Part shown: piece by piece, positions 14,135 through 26,696 of the stretch
Numbering within the stretch: the first letter of the stretch is position 1
Layout of the letters: each line of letters starts with the position of its first letter
Source of the DNA: Apiospora phragmitis
Lineage: Eukaryota > Ascomycota > Sordariomycetes > Amphisphaeriales > Apiosporaceae
Length of the DNA: 64,000 bases
NCBI GenBank assembly: GCA_038363925.1
Contig: JAQQWL010000009.1
Coordinates: 3,162,001-3,226,000, forward strand
Direction: 5' to 3'
Program-made: the position numbers and the translations under genes
The notes under the pieces: model-generated
What the model saw: only the letters and a program-made list of their open reading frames with translations
Told to the model about the DNA's origin: nothing
Databases searched by the model: none

Positions 14135-16195
14135 TCAGTCCTCCTCGGGTATCTTGAAACCGCCCGGCATGCGTCTCCGAAGGGTCCCCTCAGGATCGTA
14201 CTTGGCCGCGACGGCCCGCAGGAACGCGACGTTGTCGGCGCCGTACGACCGCAGCGGGTCCTGCGTCTTGTCGGCGTAGTTGAGGTACTCGAACGCGACG
14301 TCGGTCCCCGTCCGCACGCTCTCCCGCTTGACGGCCGCGCGGTAGGCCGTCATCCGCCGCCGCGCCTCGACCTCGAGCTCCGGCCCGCCCTCGAACACCA
14401 GGAAGGCCTGGTGCAGGACGCAGTTGCGGCCCCGCATGTTCGTCGCGTTCATCCCCAGCACGTTGCCGCCGCCGTGCGCGGCGCCGTGCGCGAACAGCAC
14501 CGCCGGCAGCGGCTGGAACGGCGTGTACAGGCTGAAGGTGTCGTTGCCCACCTCGGCCTTCCAGGACTCCACGAAGGCGTTGTGCTGGTCGATGATGTAC
14601 TTTAGGATCGAGGGTTCGTTCACCACGGTTTGGGCAAACCAGACGTTACTACGTCGGGATTTGTTAGCGGTGAGGTTGGGTTCAACACTCCTAAGGCATG
14701 GCAGGGGTTGTGTCAAGAGGTGGAAAGGGAGAAGCATTCTTATTTGTTCTTCCGGGGAGGAAGTCTTACCGGAATCCTTTCTCGAAGTTCAGCTCGATTG
14801 TCATGTTCAGGTGACTATCGGACCGCAGACTCGATGAGAGCCGCGGCTCGATAGCTTCGTACTCGGCGAACGCAGGCGCATCCGCCGTGTCGGTGGCGTC
14901 GTGCAATGCCGAAATGATAACGGACTCGGAGGTGCCACGGATATATGACCAGAAACTGAGGGCGGATCCCGCCTGGTAGTCCGACGCGCCGTCGACAAAG
15001 TGCGAGAGGGCGCTGATGACCTTGTCCGTCATGTTGAGCGGGTGCGTAATGAGACCCCGTACAGATTGCCGGCAGCAAAGGCGCGCATGTCGAAGCGCGT
15101 GACAATGCCGAAGTTGGAGGAGCCACCTTTGAGGGCCTTCCACAAGTCGGCGTTCTCGTTGGCGTTGGCATTGGTCAACTCTCTACTCGTGAGCAAGGAA
15201 CCTATTCGTCAGAAAATGATATCGAGAACAGAATGCTGTACTTCTGATCTTGGGCTGTTTGAGAACTCACCCATTGGCCAGGACGATTTCGTAATTGACG
15301 ACATTATCACAAGCAAAGCCGACACGTCCGCTGTAGAAGTTGTTTCCACCTCCAAGGATGAAGCCACCTACGCCAACCGTCGAGGTACGTCCGCCTATGG
15401 GTTCTAGTTGTTAGTGATGCTGTTTCAAGAAACAAGCCACATGTCTCAGGGGATAAAGTTGCTTACCGGGAACCGTCACTCCGTGTGGTTCAAGTGTGCT
15501 GTAGACGTCTTTCCATAGCGAGCCGCCTTGGATCTTGGCAGTTTGCGTCTCAGCATCGTACTCGGTTTGGTTCATCAGCCCTGAGAAACTTTGTCAGTAA
15601 CACAATACTACGGGAAGGCGGATCGTTGGAAGGATGCCGGGCCTACCAAGATCGATCGTGACACCATCGTGGACTTCGAGTCGAGGTTACAGGTCAGTTT
15701 ATCGGTACGGGAATCATTTGGTCAAGTGGTGCTTGCTATCTTACTATCGGCTGCCGGGCCCCAGGCAGTATGACCACCGCAGCGAACAGCCCAGTTGGAG
15801 GTAGTGTTGGTGACCAGGAGTTTTATCACTTTCGAGACCTCCTCGGCTATCTTGGGCTGGACGATGCATGACGGGCTCATCCGAGCCGATACTGAGTAGT
15901 ACTCGGCTTCGCGTGCATTGTATGCTGCAGTGCTGGGTCGAAGGACTTTGAAGCCAGCCGCTTCGAGTAGGTCGCACTACTGATAGATCAGCAGGTGAAG
16001 CAAATACACCTAAGGAGGGGCTGGGATGGGCATGAAGACAAAACAAACCTTCGAGTCAGCACCCGGGATAGCACCGCCTCCTCCATTGGCTGGTGGTCGA
16101 GAGTCTGTCATGTTGCGATGCAATGCGATGGCAACCACAGCTGTTGCTACATTTAGAACGGCAGAGACCACATACTTAAATGAGGTAACCCCCAT
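14135..16195 (-). CDS. FAD-linked oxidoreductase (BBE/6-hydroxynicotine oxidase family), one frameshift
   Basis: Probable secreted or membrane-anchored FAD oxidase. Seven exons on the minus strand: 16049-16195, 15745-15976, 15647-15673 (27 bases), 15467-15580, 15271-15394, 14770-15182 and 14135-14648; corrected length 523 residues. The N-terminus has a hydrophobic segment (about residues 6-26) consistent with a signal peptide or anchor. The PP-loop FAD domain shows RCGGHTAWG, whose His118 is the expected flavin attachment site, then GVGGFILGGGNNFYSGR and GFACDNVVNYEIVLANG, and KALKGGSSNFGIVTRFD. The C-terminal BBE domain ends YADKTQDPLRSYG and YDPEGTLRRRMPGGFKI. At plus-strand 15055-15058 a run of four C appears one short, so NLYG shifts out of frame before LITHPLNM. 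Substrate is unknown. Divergent from the SAT4-type gene. Confidence 0.83.
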
Positions 16196-17841
16196 CGTGG
16201 ACGGGTGGGAGGGGTGTGGCGACAAGCGAAACAACGCAGGCTGTGGGCGGCCGTGTGCCAAGCGTTGATCCGTCTGGTCGGGGCAACGCTTTACGGACTT
16301 TGGAAGGGCGAAAGGGCGAACCAACCAACCGTTTGGTCCAGCAGGTGTTATAAGTTATGTATCTATATCGTGTATGCATAAGACAAGCAGTGTAACGCAA
16401 TCCCCTTTCACGCTGCGAGAAAAAGATGGGTAGTAATATTATTGGATGTTCCTTCGATGGGACGCTGGGCTGCAAGCTTTTATTACCATTCCTTCGGTAC
16501 TCCAGCTCCTACGCCTGGCCAACCCCTCTGATCACTAGATATACACCATATCATACAGCTTAAGAAACCCGTTGCAACGTTGCTTTTGTCTAAACTGGAG
16601 CATTCCCCAATTGGACGACCGCCTGGCTGAACGGTTACCTAGCGGCTCGCGGGAGGCGGTAATGTTTATACCCCCCACGCCGACATGGTATGCGGAGGGT
16701 ACAGGGCGCGGAAGGTGTCCATCCCTGTTCGTTCACGAAAATCTCCTGGGTTAGACACGCATGGAGGTGAGACACCAGGCTTACGAAGTAGAGCCCGCCT
16801 GCTGGAATGCGTACTTGTACTTCTGCTCTCAATGATTCACGCACTTGCCCGCTCAATAATGCTGGTGACTCTTTCCAGGTGTCTAGCTTACTTCCCCTTC
16901 TATACGCATTGTACCGTTATGTGGTGGGGAGAAGTGTCAGTGATATATCGAGGGGCATACCTTGTCCAATGTTGATGCTGTGTGGTCAAGTAAAATCGTA
17001 CGATTGCTGACAATGTGTGCCAAATCCGCTAATGCCCGTTGACTATACTGCCGGTTATATACCATGAAGCAAACAGATGACGCCCTGGGCTATTTCTCGG
17101 GTTTGCCTCTTTCCTTTTTTTCCCGCTCCCTGTAACATCCGTACGCCCCCAATCTTACGGACGTCCTTCGGCAGTGGTACTATTGGATGGCGTGATATAC
17201 CAGGCCATCCATAGATAGGGACTTCATGCGGGCCGCGACCCGTTACCGAATCTCGCTTGTTGACGATCCAGGGGGGTGGGTTGGGGGGCAGGTGCACGAC
17301 CGGTAGCAGATGGTTCCCCAGACCCCAGAAGAAGTCTGAAGGAACCAATTTTGGATAAGACGATGTAAGCAGCCCCAAACTTATCACCGTTGCGCTTTGC
17401 TTGGCTGCTAGGTTCAGTGCTGGTTCATTGCTACGGGCTGCGGGCAGGCAACAAACAGGCTTCCCAGCTCTGGACGGTACTTTCGCTTTATGATAGATCA
17501 TCGCTCATAGGCAGGGAATAAACTGATACTCCTTTTCAAGCAAGTAAGCAAGTGTCCGTAACGGTGGGATCATCTCTCCTGGCCAGCGCTTCAGACTATG
17601 CATGCGTGAACCGGGATTTTCTGTGAGTTACACAGCACAATCAGTGACTTGGAGATCGATGATTCATGCCCTGGACTGTTTACCTCGTATATAGAACGAC
17701 TTCCTCTACCGGCGTGGAGGGCAACCTCGACTCTCGTGGTGCTCTGAAGAATTGTAGAACCTGCTATTGATATTGTTTACCACCGGGCGTCCTGCGGACA
17801 TCTTCCTACACGCGCTCAAGCACGTACGCACGCGAGACAGT
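16196..17841. other. shared divergent upstream region
   Basis: About 1.6 kb between the starts of the FAD oxidoreductase (-) and the SAT4-type membrane protein (+). It must carry both promoters. A 148-codon minus frame at 17055-17501 has no recognisable domain and is not called. Confidence 0.45.
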
Positions 17842-19509
17842 ATGGCCTTCCCCGTCGTCAACGGCACCGAAGTGCTTCTACCACCCCCGAGGGCTGGGTG
17901 GTCAACTTCACCCATCCGTACCGAGCCGAGACGACCAAGACCAACGTATTCATAGCCTTCGGGATCGAGTTCCCCGTCGCCACCCTGTTTCTGGCACAGC
18001 GAGTCTACACTTCTCTATATGTGCTGCGGAAGTTCCTTGTTGACGACTGTACGTGATGGGAGATTTCTTGATTCCGATGCTCTGGTAGCATCACCAGCTG
18101 CTAGTTATGCACCATCTCACTGACATGTTGCTTGTATTGTACCAACAGACTTGATTGTAGCTGCCTGGGTAAGTACAATCTTCCGTTGGGCTGTACTAAC
18201 CCCCTACCTAGGTATGAGTCGGTATCCCAGTTGACTAACACGCTGTCACGTTTATGTAGGCATTCCTCGTGGCAACCCAGGCAATGATGTTGCATTTATG
18301 GTCTCTTGGACTGGTGGGACTGCATGCTTGGGAACAGTCGTTGGACAAGTCTATTTACATGAGTGGAGTGCGATACCCCTTTTCCAGTCTGTATACCATA
18401 TAAACCCACTGACGGGACGGTACAGGTCATCCATGCCTTAACTCTAACTGCTATTCTGTGAGTATATTGTACTGCCCTTTCCACCAAGCCCCTAACCATC
18501 CCCATCATAATACTTCACGTCGGTTTCGAAACAAAGGCACTAACCAGAAAACATCGGCGCACCCAGGGGAACCGTCCTGGCCAAGCTCGTCCTCTGCATC
18601 TTCTACTACCGCCTCTCGCCCGCGCCTTGGTACCGGTACGGCATCCTGTTCACGGGCTTCCTGTGCGTCGCGTGCTTCGGTTCGGTGTGGCTGGCCGTCA
18701 TGTTCGCGTGCCGCCCCGTCGCGGCGGCGTGGGACCTGCGGCTGCTGTCCTCCACGGGCGCCGACTGCATCGCGCGCCCGCCCTGGTACCTGCTGCAGGC
18801 CATCGCGGGCGGCGTCACAGACCTGCTGCTCATGCTGCATCCCATCCCCACCGTCCTGGGCCTGCAGATGTCGGCCAAGCATAAGGCCGCGCTGCTCGCC
18901 TGGTTCGGCATCGGCACCGTCACCCTGGCCGCTGCCATCATGCGCCTGCACAGCTTGCTGTCCATGGTCACCAGCCCCGACACGCCGTGGACTATGGCGG
19001 ATGCTATGTTGTGGCTGTAAGTGCCTTTTATTACGCACACGGCCGATAAAGGACATCGCCCCCTAATTTCCCCTCTCTATTGACGCCACTGCTGACGCGC
19101 TTCTTCCCTGAACAGGGTCATCGAATCAAACCTCATCGTCCTGTGCGGCTGCCTCCCTACCCTCCGCGTCTTCGTTCTCCACATCAGGACCAAGTTCCGT
19201 CCAACCGAAGGGACCCAAGGTCAGAGCCGGAGCAAAGGATACCGGGGCGGCGTCGGTGTCGGCGGCAGCAGCAGCGATAGGGGAAGCCACAAGCTGCGCA
19301 CATTCGGCGCGGGCTCGACGCGCAAGGAGTTCGACTCCATCGCTGAGATCGAGTTCGGCGACCGCTTCCAGCCGGCCAACTACCAGCACCAAGCCACAGC
19401 AGCAGGACCGGCGACTGTTGACGAGACCGGAAATGACACCATTTGCTCTGCGGGGCACGGCGGCGACGCCGCGAGCCACTCCGAGAACGGCAGCGAAGTG
19501 CGTGTTTAG
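17842..19509 (+). CDS. SAT4-type fungal rhodopsin-domain integral membrane protein, one frameshift
   Basis: Plasma-membrane protein of the fungal rhodopsin/SAT4 family (also described as PTH11-like without a CFEM domain); ligand unknown. Six exons: 17842-18048, 18149-18168 (20 bases), 18260-18367, 18426-18457, 18567-19016 and 19116-19509, corrected length 403 residues. The N-terminus MAFPVVNGTEVLLPPP and the following EGWVVNFTHPYRAETT match the family start. Seven hydrophobic helices follow, with the conserved RVYTSLYVLRKFLVDDYLI after helix 1 and LVIESNLIVLCGCLPTLR at helix 7. The cytoplasmic tail is Gly/Ser-rich with an acidic patch (DSIAEIEFGDRF). The plus-strand C run at 17884-17888 is one base short; adding one base joins LPPP to EGWV. 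All exon phases otherwise agree, arguing against decay. Confidence 0.85.
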
Positions 19510-21076
19510 AAGCATACGTAGACGAGGGAGGTCATGCTTTGATGACGTAGCTTACGAGCGCATCGCAGGCCTTGTCGGCCTGGCATACTAGTTCTCAAAC
19601 ATACAACAGATGTGCGACAAGTTCTAGAACGAGACGGAGGCAATATGTTCATAAAAGCTGGTGCGTGATAGGACTTACTAGTTCCGTATTCACAGAACTA
19701 TCTGGCGAACAACACTTGATAACCCGGACCATACAGACCCGGCAACATAATATGCATGAAAATTACAGTATAAAGAACAGGAAAGCTATGAGCTCTAGAG
19801 AAACCCTACGATCTATGAAGGCGAACAATACGAAAAATGCCATAAAATGCACAGTCAACCAACTATTGTTCATCCAGTCATCATTGGTCCCCATTTGGCC
19901 ACTCCCCTTTTTCCTACTCCTAGTCACGCAAAATCGAACTGCTACATCATCTCCGGATGACGAGCCTACCATCAGCTTCTTACCTCTTCGATGAAAGGTT
20001 ATCCTCTTCCGGTTACAGGTGCTCTCTATTTCTTCCATGTTATCACTCCTACGTAAGGAAAAGGAGGCATGAAGAACACTCGACTGCTCAAAGCGATGAT
20101 ATTTACCAGATTGGGCTAATACTGGCCGGATACCTAGAGTGGGCAGGGGATATGGTCGCAGACGGTGTTAAACATTCTCTCTCTCTCTCTCTCTCTCTGC
20201 GTCCCAATTTCCCGGATCAGATGACGAATCTGACAGATGCTGATGCGAGTCAGTTTCCGGGTCACATTTGACACTGCATATTCTCCTATGCAACGCCCTG
20301 TAGCTGGTATCCGAGGCTGGCCTATAAAACACAGCGAGCTAACTGTCCCAGGTAGATGGTAGGCATACTGGAGCAACCATTGGTTATCAAGCCATAAGGC
20401 ATTTACTACCAGCTATGAGCTACATGGGGATATTGTTCATTGGTGGAAGCCAGAGTATCACCAAGACAAGAAACCTGTCCATGGCAACCCCCCCTCCCGA
20501 CGGAAGATACGGCAAGCACAGAAGTCACATAAATAGGAAAATGTTACACAGATTGTCATTAACTTCGTTGTACCATTACACTACACTAATACATGAGGTA
20601 AAAGAGTCTCAATATACTTTTGGCCCAGTATTATACTCTCTTGTTCGCTGTAGAAATCCCAAACCCCTCCTTTTTCTTTCACTCCATCCATGCAAATGAA
20701 TATCGAGGTATCAGATCAGCTTTTCCCCCTGCCCCCCTGATCAATGTTTGTACAGATCCACCTCCCAATAATGCTAGCTGCCAGCAAAATCAATGGTCGC
20801 CATGCTTCAATCGCAGAGGTCGATTTGGCCCCAGACCAAATCGAAAACTCGAACCCAACGCACACATCAAGCATATGACTTAAGTCCTTCCATGAGCACC
20901 ATTTTGGAGACAACCCCTGAATTTCATCCCCAGCCCGCCTCGTTTTCCTTGTAAGCAATGCTGTGGTCCATCATTATGTCGTACTCGATGCATCCCCCCT
21001 AGCCGTATCCCACAGCTCGACTTTGACTGGATATATTTATGCCCATATCGGGCTCATCTTTCAGGCCTGAACGACT
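19510..21076. other. convergent 3' intergenic region
   Basis: About 1.6 kb between two convergent genes. It holds a (CT)n microsatellite at 20175-20198 and otherwise only short random frames. Confidence 0.45.
20175..20198. repeat. (CT)n microsatellite
   Basis: About 12 perfect CT dinucleotides in noncoding DNA. Confidence 0.9.
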
Positions 21077-22870
21077 TTAGGCATTGGCAGCCTGGGAAGC
21101 GCCCCGGGCACCACCACGAGGCATACCACCTCGGCCACGGTTCGGACCACCGAAGTTGCCACGTCCTCCCTGGCCTCCAGCTCGGCCTCCGTCCATTCCA
21201 CCACGACCTCCTCGGTTGGTTGCGTTGCCACGGCCAGTGTTACTGTAGTTGGCTCCGCCATAAGCGCTGGCCTTGGGTCGCCGGGGCTCAACGACGATAC
21301 TCTCGCCATTAACCATGTGAGGATTGGCAGCAGCAGCTGCGTTGTAACCAGCGGGGTTGGCGAATTCAACGAAAGCACAGCTCTGTACAGAAAATTAGTG
21401 TCCATCGTTCAATAAGCACATTTCAAGACAGACATACCTTTTGGCGGTTGATGTCGAAGTAGACCAACTCGCCGTGAGCAGCGAGAGCAGCTCTAAGATC
21501 CTCGCTCTCCACCTTCTCCGTCACATACTTCACGTAACCGAGAGTTCCTTCCTTCTCGGCGGCACGGGGGGCTGAGATGGACTGCGGGCGGGCTCGCTTG
21601 TTATCGCCGCCGGCCGTTTGCCACTCGGTGGACTCCTTTGTGGCGGTCTGCTCAGACGTCTGGGCAGGTGCAGTGATGGTAGCAGCGGGCTGAGCAGCGG
21701 GCTGAGCAGCGGGCTGAGCAGTGGGTGCTGAGGTCTGAGCGGCAGGACGAGGTTGGGCAGGAGCGGCAGCAGGCGCTGGGGCCTTGGGGAGTGCAGGCTT
21801 GGGAGAATTTGCAGCGGCAGCGGCAGCAATACGGCCAGCCCAGGTCATGGGCTTAGGAGGTTGGGCAGGCTGAGCAGGCTTAGCGGGAGCTGCAGCAGGG
21901 GGCGGTGCTTGACGTGTGGCAACAGGCGTAGGGCTAGGGTCGGTAGGCTTCTCAGGCTCCTGAGTAGTCTCAGCTTCAACCTCCTTTGCAAGAGCCTCGG
22001 GATCAGGCTTCGAGGCCTCGGTCTTCTCGGCAGTCTCTGCAGCTGGTGCGACATCGGCGCTTTGGTCGGCAGCGGCATCGCCGTTGACGCTAGCATCCTT
22101 GCCGGACGCGCTCACCTCCTCGAGCTTCTGGTCAACAGCGGCGGGGTCCAGGGAGCCAGCAGGAGTAGGCTCCTCTGCAGCAGGCTCAGCGGCGACGGGC
22201 TCGGCAGTCTCCTCGGCGGTCTCGGGGACGGCACTCGTGGACTGCTCAGCCGGGGCCTCCTCGGCAGCCGGAACCTCCTCGACTTGCTCCTCCTCGACCG
22301 CACCGTCGTCGACGTACCGGAGAATGTCGTTCAAGACGAAGTAGCCCGATGGTTGCTGGGCCAGTACAAAGGTCTGGACAAACTTCTTGGGGTCCTCACC
22401 GGTCTTGTTGGAGCTCTCACCGATAACCTGGATGACTATGTTGTCGAAGGAAGTTTGTGAATCGACATTAGAGATGCGCACTTTTGTGTCTTCCTTGAAG
22501 TCGAGGCTCTTGATGCGCTCCTGGATCTCTTGTCGACCGACCGAAACCGTCGAGACCTCGGCCTCCTTGCCGTAGACGAGTTGCGACCGCTTGCTGTAGA
22601 ATAGCTGGATGGGATTAGTGAGGTTACGCAGAAGTTGGGGACACGCAAGCCAGACGTACATGAAGCTTCTCGGGGCTCTTGCTCAGGGTGGTGTAGTATT
22701 GCTCGACGAAATACCAGGCGACCTCATCCTTGCCCAGGTTGGAGTTACTGCTGGCGGACACGTTGGACTGGTCGGGAGTCGAGCTAGCACCTGTGGCCTA
22801 GTTAGTCAAAGCGCGTACAAGGACAGGCCGAGCTTCTTCGCAAACAGATTGACTTGCCGTTGGTTGCCAT
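21077..22870 (-). CDS. NTF2/RRM/RGG RNA-binding protein (G3BP/Nxt3/Bre5-like)
   Basis: Cytoplasmic RNA-binding scaffold of the G3BP class, associated in this family with stress granules and with the Ubp3-type deubiquitinase cofactor Bre5. Exons on the minus strand: 22858-22870, 22660-22790, 21438-22604 and 21077-21382; 538 residues. Residues about 25-145 form the NTF2 domain (WYFVEQYYTTLSKSPEKLH, SQTSFDNIVIQVIGE, FVLAQQPSGYFVLNDILRY). A long Ala/Pro/Glu-rich disordered linker follows. The RRM has LGYVKYVTEKVESEDLRAAL and the RNP1-like KSCAFVEFA spanning the last intron. The tail is RGG-rich (about eight RGG/RG motifs). The 13-base first exon (MATNG) is best joined through a GC-AG intron. A GT-AG alternative with weak sites would give MATNGNSTPDQ. 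Confidence 0.9.
22791..22857 (-). other. probable GC-AG intron 1 of the NTF2/RRM gene
   Basis: The donor is CG|GCAAGT and the acceptor CCACAG|GT. Splicing reads MATNGASSTPDQ, like fungal relatives as I recall them. The GT-AG alternative uses GTCAAT and GTGCTAG, both weak. Confidence 0.6.
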
Positions 22871-24856
22871 GTTTGCGTCGGTGATGTGTGAGGTGGTGGT
22901 GGGTGGGGGGCGAAGTGTCGGGAGGAGGTGCGCAGTAATATCTGGGGCCTCGACAAATACAAAATCGGGAATTGCAAGCGCCGCGAACAAGTTTTGACAG
23001 GGTCGAAGTGGAGGGCGGGCTGTGGAAAGAAGTGATTCGTTAGCCCTAGCCTGGTAGAGGAAAGAACAAAGAGAAGGGAAACGAGGGAGCAGGAGAAGGA
23101 AGCGGCGATAAAGTGGTGATTTTCTCCCATTTCCCAAAAGCTTCGGTACCGTGTAGGTGACTTACCTGTTTTACTTTTTGGATGCTTAAGTGGAAGCGCA
23201 GTAAACTAGAGTGGGCTCGTCTAACAAACGACCAGTTCTACCGCGGTATGATGAAGGAAAAAATAAGATGAGGATTGCGGTAGTAGCTTGAGGGAGGAAT
23301 GCGAGCCGCGAGGATGGTGTTTTGTTGTATGGACTTATTGCTGCTGTAAGTTCTGAGCGGAGGGATAGGCGGGGGAGGTTGAAGAAGATGGTCCTGCTGC
23401 GCAAAATTGCGAATCGAGAGGGAAGAGAGAGAGAGGGAGACCGGGATTGGGTTGGATTAATTGAATGGTGGTTTGTTTGTCTCGTCTGGATTCAGAAGTT
23501 TCTGGAGACAGGGCAAGAGCGTGGTGGTCGTCAAATTTACCCTAAGGTAAGGTCTAGGTCGAGGATGGAGCAGAGATGGGATGGACTGGTGGTCACTGAA
23601 TTGAACGATTTTGATCGCGGGCGGGCTCGTTGGAGACAACACCCGGAGTTAGTCCAATTAGGAAACGTGCTCTTTCGCCTCTCTCTGCCTCTCTCTAGCA
23701 ACCCGATTGCCGTTAATGTGCTGCTATTTATTCTGCTTAGGTGGTAGGTTAGGTACTTACATTAATTAAATGTACTTGTGAGGGCACAAAAAAACAGTAG
23801 CGGGCCCGAACACTCAACATTCAAGCTGCATCTCGACCCAATTGATAATACTCGAGCGTCATGATTGGCCTGTGAGCACTCCTTCAATAGATGAATAAAG
23901 TACGGGCTGTCTAAAGTTAACCTGCACTTTCCTATTACGTACATGATGGAAATAGCAATGGTTGCGTCTTTGCGCAGTAGAAAGCGACGCGAAACATGAT
24001 CTTCCGAGGATCGATACAATCAACAGATCTTACCTACTACGTTAGGTACATGTAGTCATATTAGCGGTCTCGGATCTACACCGGCTCTATCCGTGCCTTT
24101 AACACCGAGACAACGATACATAAGTTGGCGTCATATATCTATCTAACACTAGGTCATGCAAGCTGTTTAGGGCAATGAATGCACTTCATATCATGTTAGG
24201 CCCATCTCTTCCATGTTCCCATCAATGCTATCATTAGAAACCTGCCCTTCATGGCTTCCATCATGCTTTTCGTATCGTCACCCTCTGCCGCCCCTTAGAC
24301 ATCTGCATACCTCCATGTACTTACTAAGCTAGCCTCAATAGCCTTTTCCAAGACGGCTAAGAACTCCTGGATTTCCATTCATGCCACGGGTCGGCCATGA
24401 TTAATCCAGAGCATGACTGGTCCCATACACTCTATCATCCAGCTTCATTCAAGGTAGGTACGATGGGAAACCTTCTGGGAGCCTTTGTGGCGCTGCCTGT
24501 CAAGCTCCAATGCCTCGACCGTAGAATCTTGCACAGCACATGTTTGGCGTCCGTATAGAGCTTGCCCTACCGCTCCTCTTGAGGAAATGAGACGAAAACG
24601 CCATGGACCATCTCTTATCGGCTAGTTCGACAGTGCAGCCCTCGCCGGCCATCCGACACATCGGACAGTTTGCGTGCTTGCTGCCCTATTAGTACGCCCC
24701 CCCCATGTCTTTAAGTGCCTATCCCAGACAGCAGAACTATCTAGCGGGCCATGTAGAGGTGTCTTGGAAGGGCGAAGAGAGTGTTTGGGAGCCCAGACGG
24801 AAGTGTTGCCGCCGAGTATGAGCTCCGGTATCGCTGGCTTGGATTTCGGTTCATCC
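22871..24856. other. upstream region of the NTF2/RRM gene and 3' flank of nnf1
   Basis: About 2 kb without a supported gene. The right part (23750-24600) is A/T-rich and contains no frame of note. Purine-rich GA tracts lie at 23412-23440. Confidence 0.45.
23020..23165 (-). other. probable 5' UTR intron of the NTF2/RRM gene
   Basis: A strong donor (ACAG|GTAAGT), a CTAAC branch-like motif near 23038-23042 and a TTTCCACAG acceptor lie 150-295 bases upstream of the start codon. There is no reading frame here, so this is a UTR intron if real. Confidence 0.5.
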
Positions 24857-25879
24857 TCATGAAGTGTCCATGGCGATTTCACTTTCAACCTCCCGCGTCT
24901 CCCTTGCGATCTCGGTTTGTACGCCGGCATCGTCTAGCATGCCGCCCGCTTCCTCAAGATCCTTGACCAGTTTCTCAAGCAGGCCAGTCAAGCTCGAGAG
25001 TTCGGCGCGCTGCTGTTGAATATCTGCCCAGAGGCGCGCGTTGTGCGATTGCGTCGTCTGCAGCCGCGCGTTGAGCTGCGACTGGGATGCAACGAGGTGC
25101 GGCTGTAAGTGCGCGGCTAGGATAGCTGATGCAGGCAGGAGATGGGGCCTGTTCTTGGGATTAGCATCGCATCCAGTACACTTGAGGCAAACAAAGCAAG
25201 TAATCCATCGTGAACCGGGGGGTAGCAATGCATAGAGGCCCAACAGTAGTAATAAAAGCCAGATGAACGTACGGTGTGGGCGTATTGTTCTGGTCAGAAC
25301 GTCCAGCCTCGTCGCGACGCAACTCAGCTTCGCTTACTAGCCCTTCAAGCTCGTTAAGCTTGTTGACAACGTTTCGACTCGTTAAGATTGAGTCAAATTC
25401 TTTCTGTTTTTCACATGTCGTTGTTAGCCTGGCCCTTGTCCCGGGTCTCAAGTATGGGGGCCCGGATACGAAGAGCATACCTTACAAAGCATCGTTAGGC
25501 GATCCACCATTTGTCGCTGCGCCGCCTTCAGCGTCGCCGGCGCACGCTCTGCAATCGTCGGATAGCAGCTGGCGAAGTTGTCCCACGTCACCTTCCCCAG
25601 CGTATGTTTTAGCGAGTCATCGAGGACCTTCTGGAAGCGGGCGGCGCGGGGCCCCGGGGCTTGTGGGGTGTGTCGGGTCGGTAAGGGTGGTGATGCCGGT
25701 GCCGTGGTAGGCCGTTGTGCTTGTGTGGACGAGGTAGCAGCAGTAGACACCGAATCTGTCTGTTGTGTGGCGCCATTGGAGGTCGATGCTGACTCTGGTT
25801 GCGCCTGCGACTGCTGGGATGTTGCGGTAGGCTGTGGTGTTGTCGTCGCGACTTGCTCTTGTTGTTGGTCGGCCTCCAT
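24857..25879 (-). CDS. nnf1: kinetochore MIND/Mis12 complex subunit Nnf1
   Basis: Nnf1 pairs with Mis12 in the outer-kinetochore MIND complex, which links CENP-C and the inner kinetochore to Ndc80. Exons 25481-25879, 25273-25403 and 24857-25148 give 273 residues in frame. After a Gln/Thr/Ser-rich disordered N-terminus comes the conserved core RAARFQKVLDDSLKHTLGKV, WDNFASCYPTIAERAPATLK, then FDSILTSRNVVNKLNELEGL across the first intron. The last exon has PPHLLPASAILAAHLQPHL and a coiled coil with QSQLNARLQTTQSHNARLW. The start is taken as MEADQQQEQ at 25879; an in-frame Met 32 codons upstream would add a sequence with several Cys that looks like untranslated leader. Exon phases agree. Confidence 0.9.
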
Positions 25880-26696
25880 GTCGAGTGCAGGTTGCGCGTA
25901 GCGCGCAATGCAGTCAAATGGGTGTGTACAGGTAGTTGTCGAGATGCCAGCAGCGCAGTGCCAGAACTGTCGCTTCACTGGGCCAGATTGGTGTTCTTGT
26001 GAATGGACTGTTGAAGATGGACGCGTTGAGTTGTTCGCGTTCTTGCGCTTATCGATAATTCTTAGGTGTATTTCTCCCTCTCCCTAGAGCTGTGCCCCAC
26101 TAAGGCGCCTATGTATTACCCGCTCAACCGCTGTACAGATGTACATCAGACCCCTGAACCGTCTGGGCTAGTTTATACACTTACATGCCTTACCTATTCA
26201 GCCTACATCGTACCTGCATGACCGACTGCACCTATCTCAGGGACTCCGCGTTCTCTATACCAGTTCCCAGCTCCTATATGCGGCCAGGCCTGGTTCGGAC
26301 AGGCACTACAGCAATATCCCGGCATCTAGAAAAGTGTGAGATATCAGTTTCTAGCATGTTTGGCACGTGGGACGCAACTTGACGGATTCTTCAAAAGCGA
26401 AAACGTGTGTATTGGCATTTTGATCATATCTAATACAGTACATAAATCCAGCGTGGCCTCCAATATCAACATTCCGCCCTCGGGGCCGTCGTATCTACAT
26501 ATCCCATAACTCTCTTTTTGTTGCGTGCGTCATTAAGGTAAACAAATCCAACAGATGATGAGAAGGTGCACCTATAGGTGCTCATCTAAACCCGGAAAAT
26601 GCTGCATCAATGCAATCCAATGCCCATATCAAACGCCTAGCAATGATGCAATCTCCTGCCTGTTGTATCGGAATTCAAAAATAAACCGCCTAGGCC
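25880..26696. other. upstream region of nnf1
   Basis: About 0.8 kb between nnf1 and the 3' end of the b561-like gene. No gene or repeat is seen. Confidence 0.45.
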
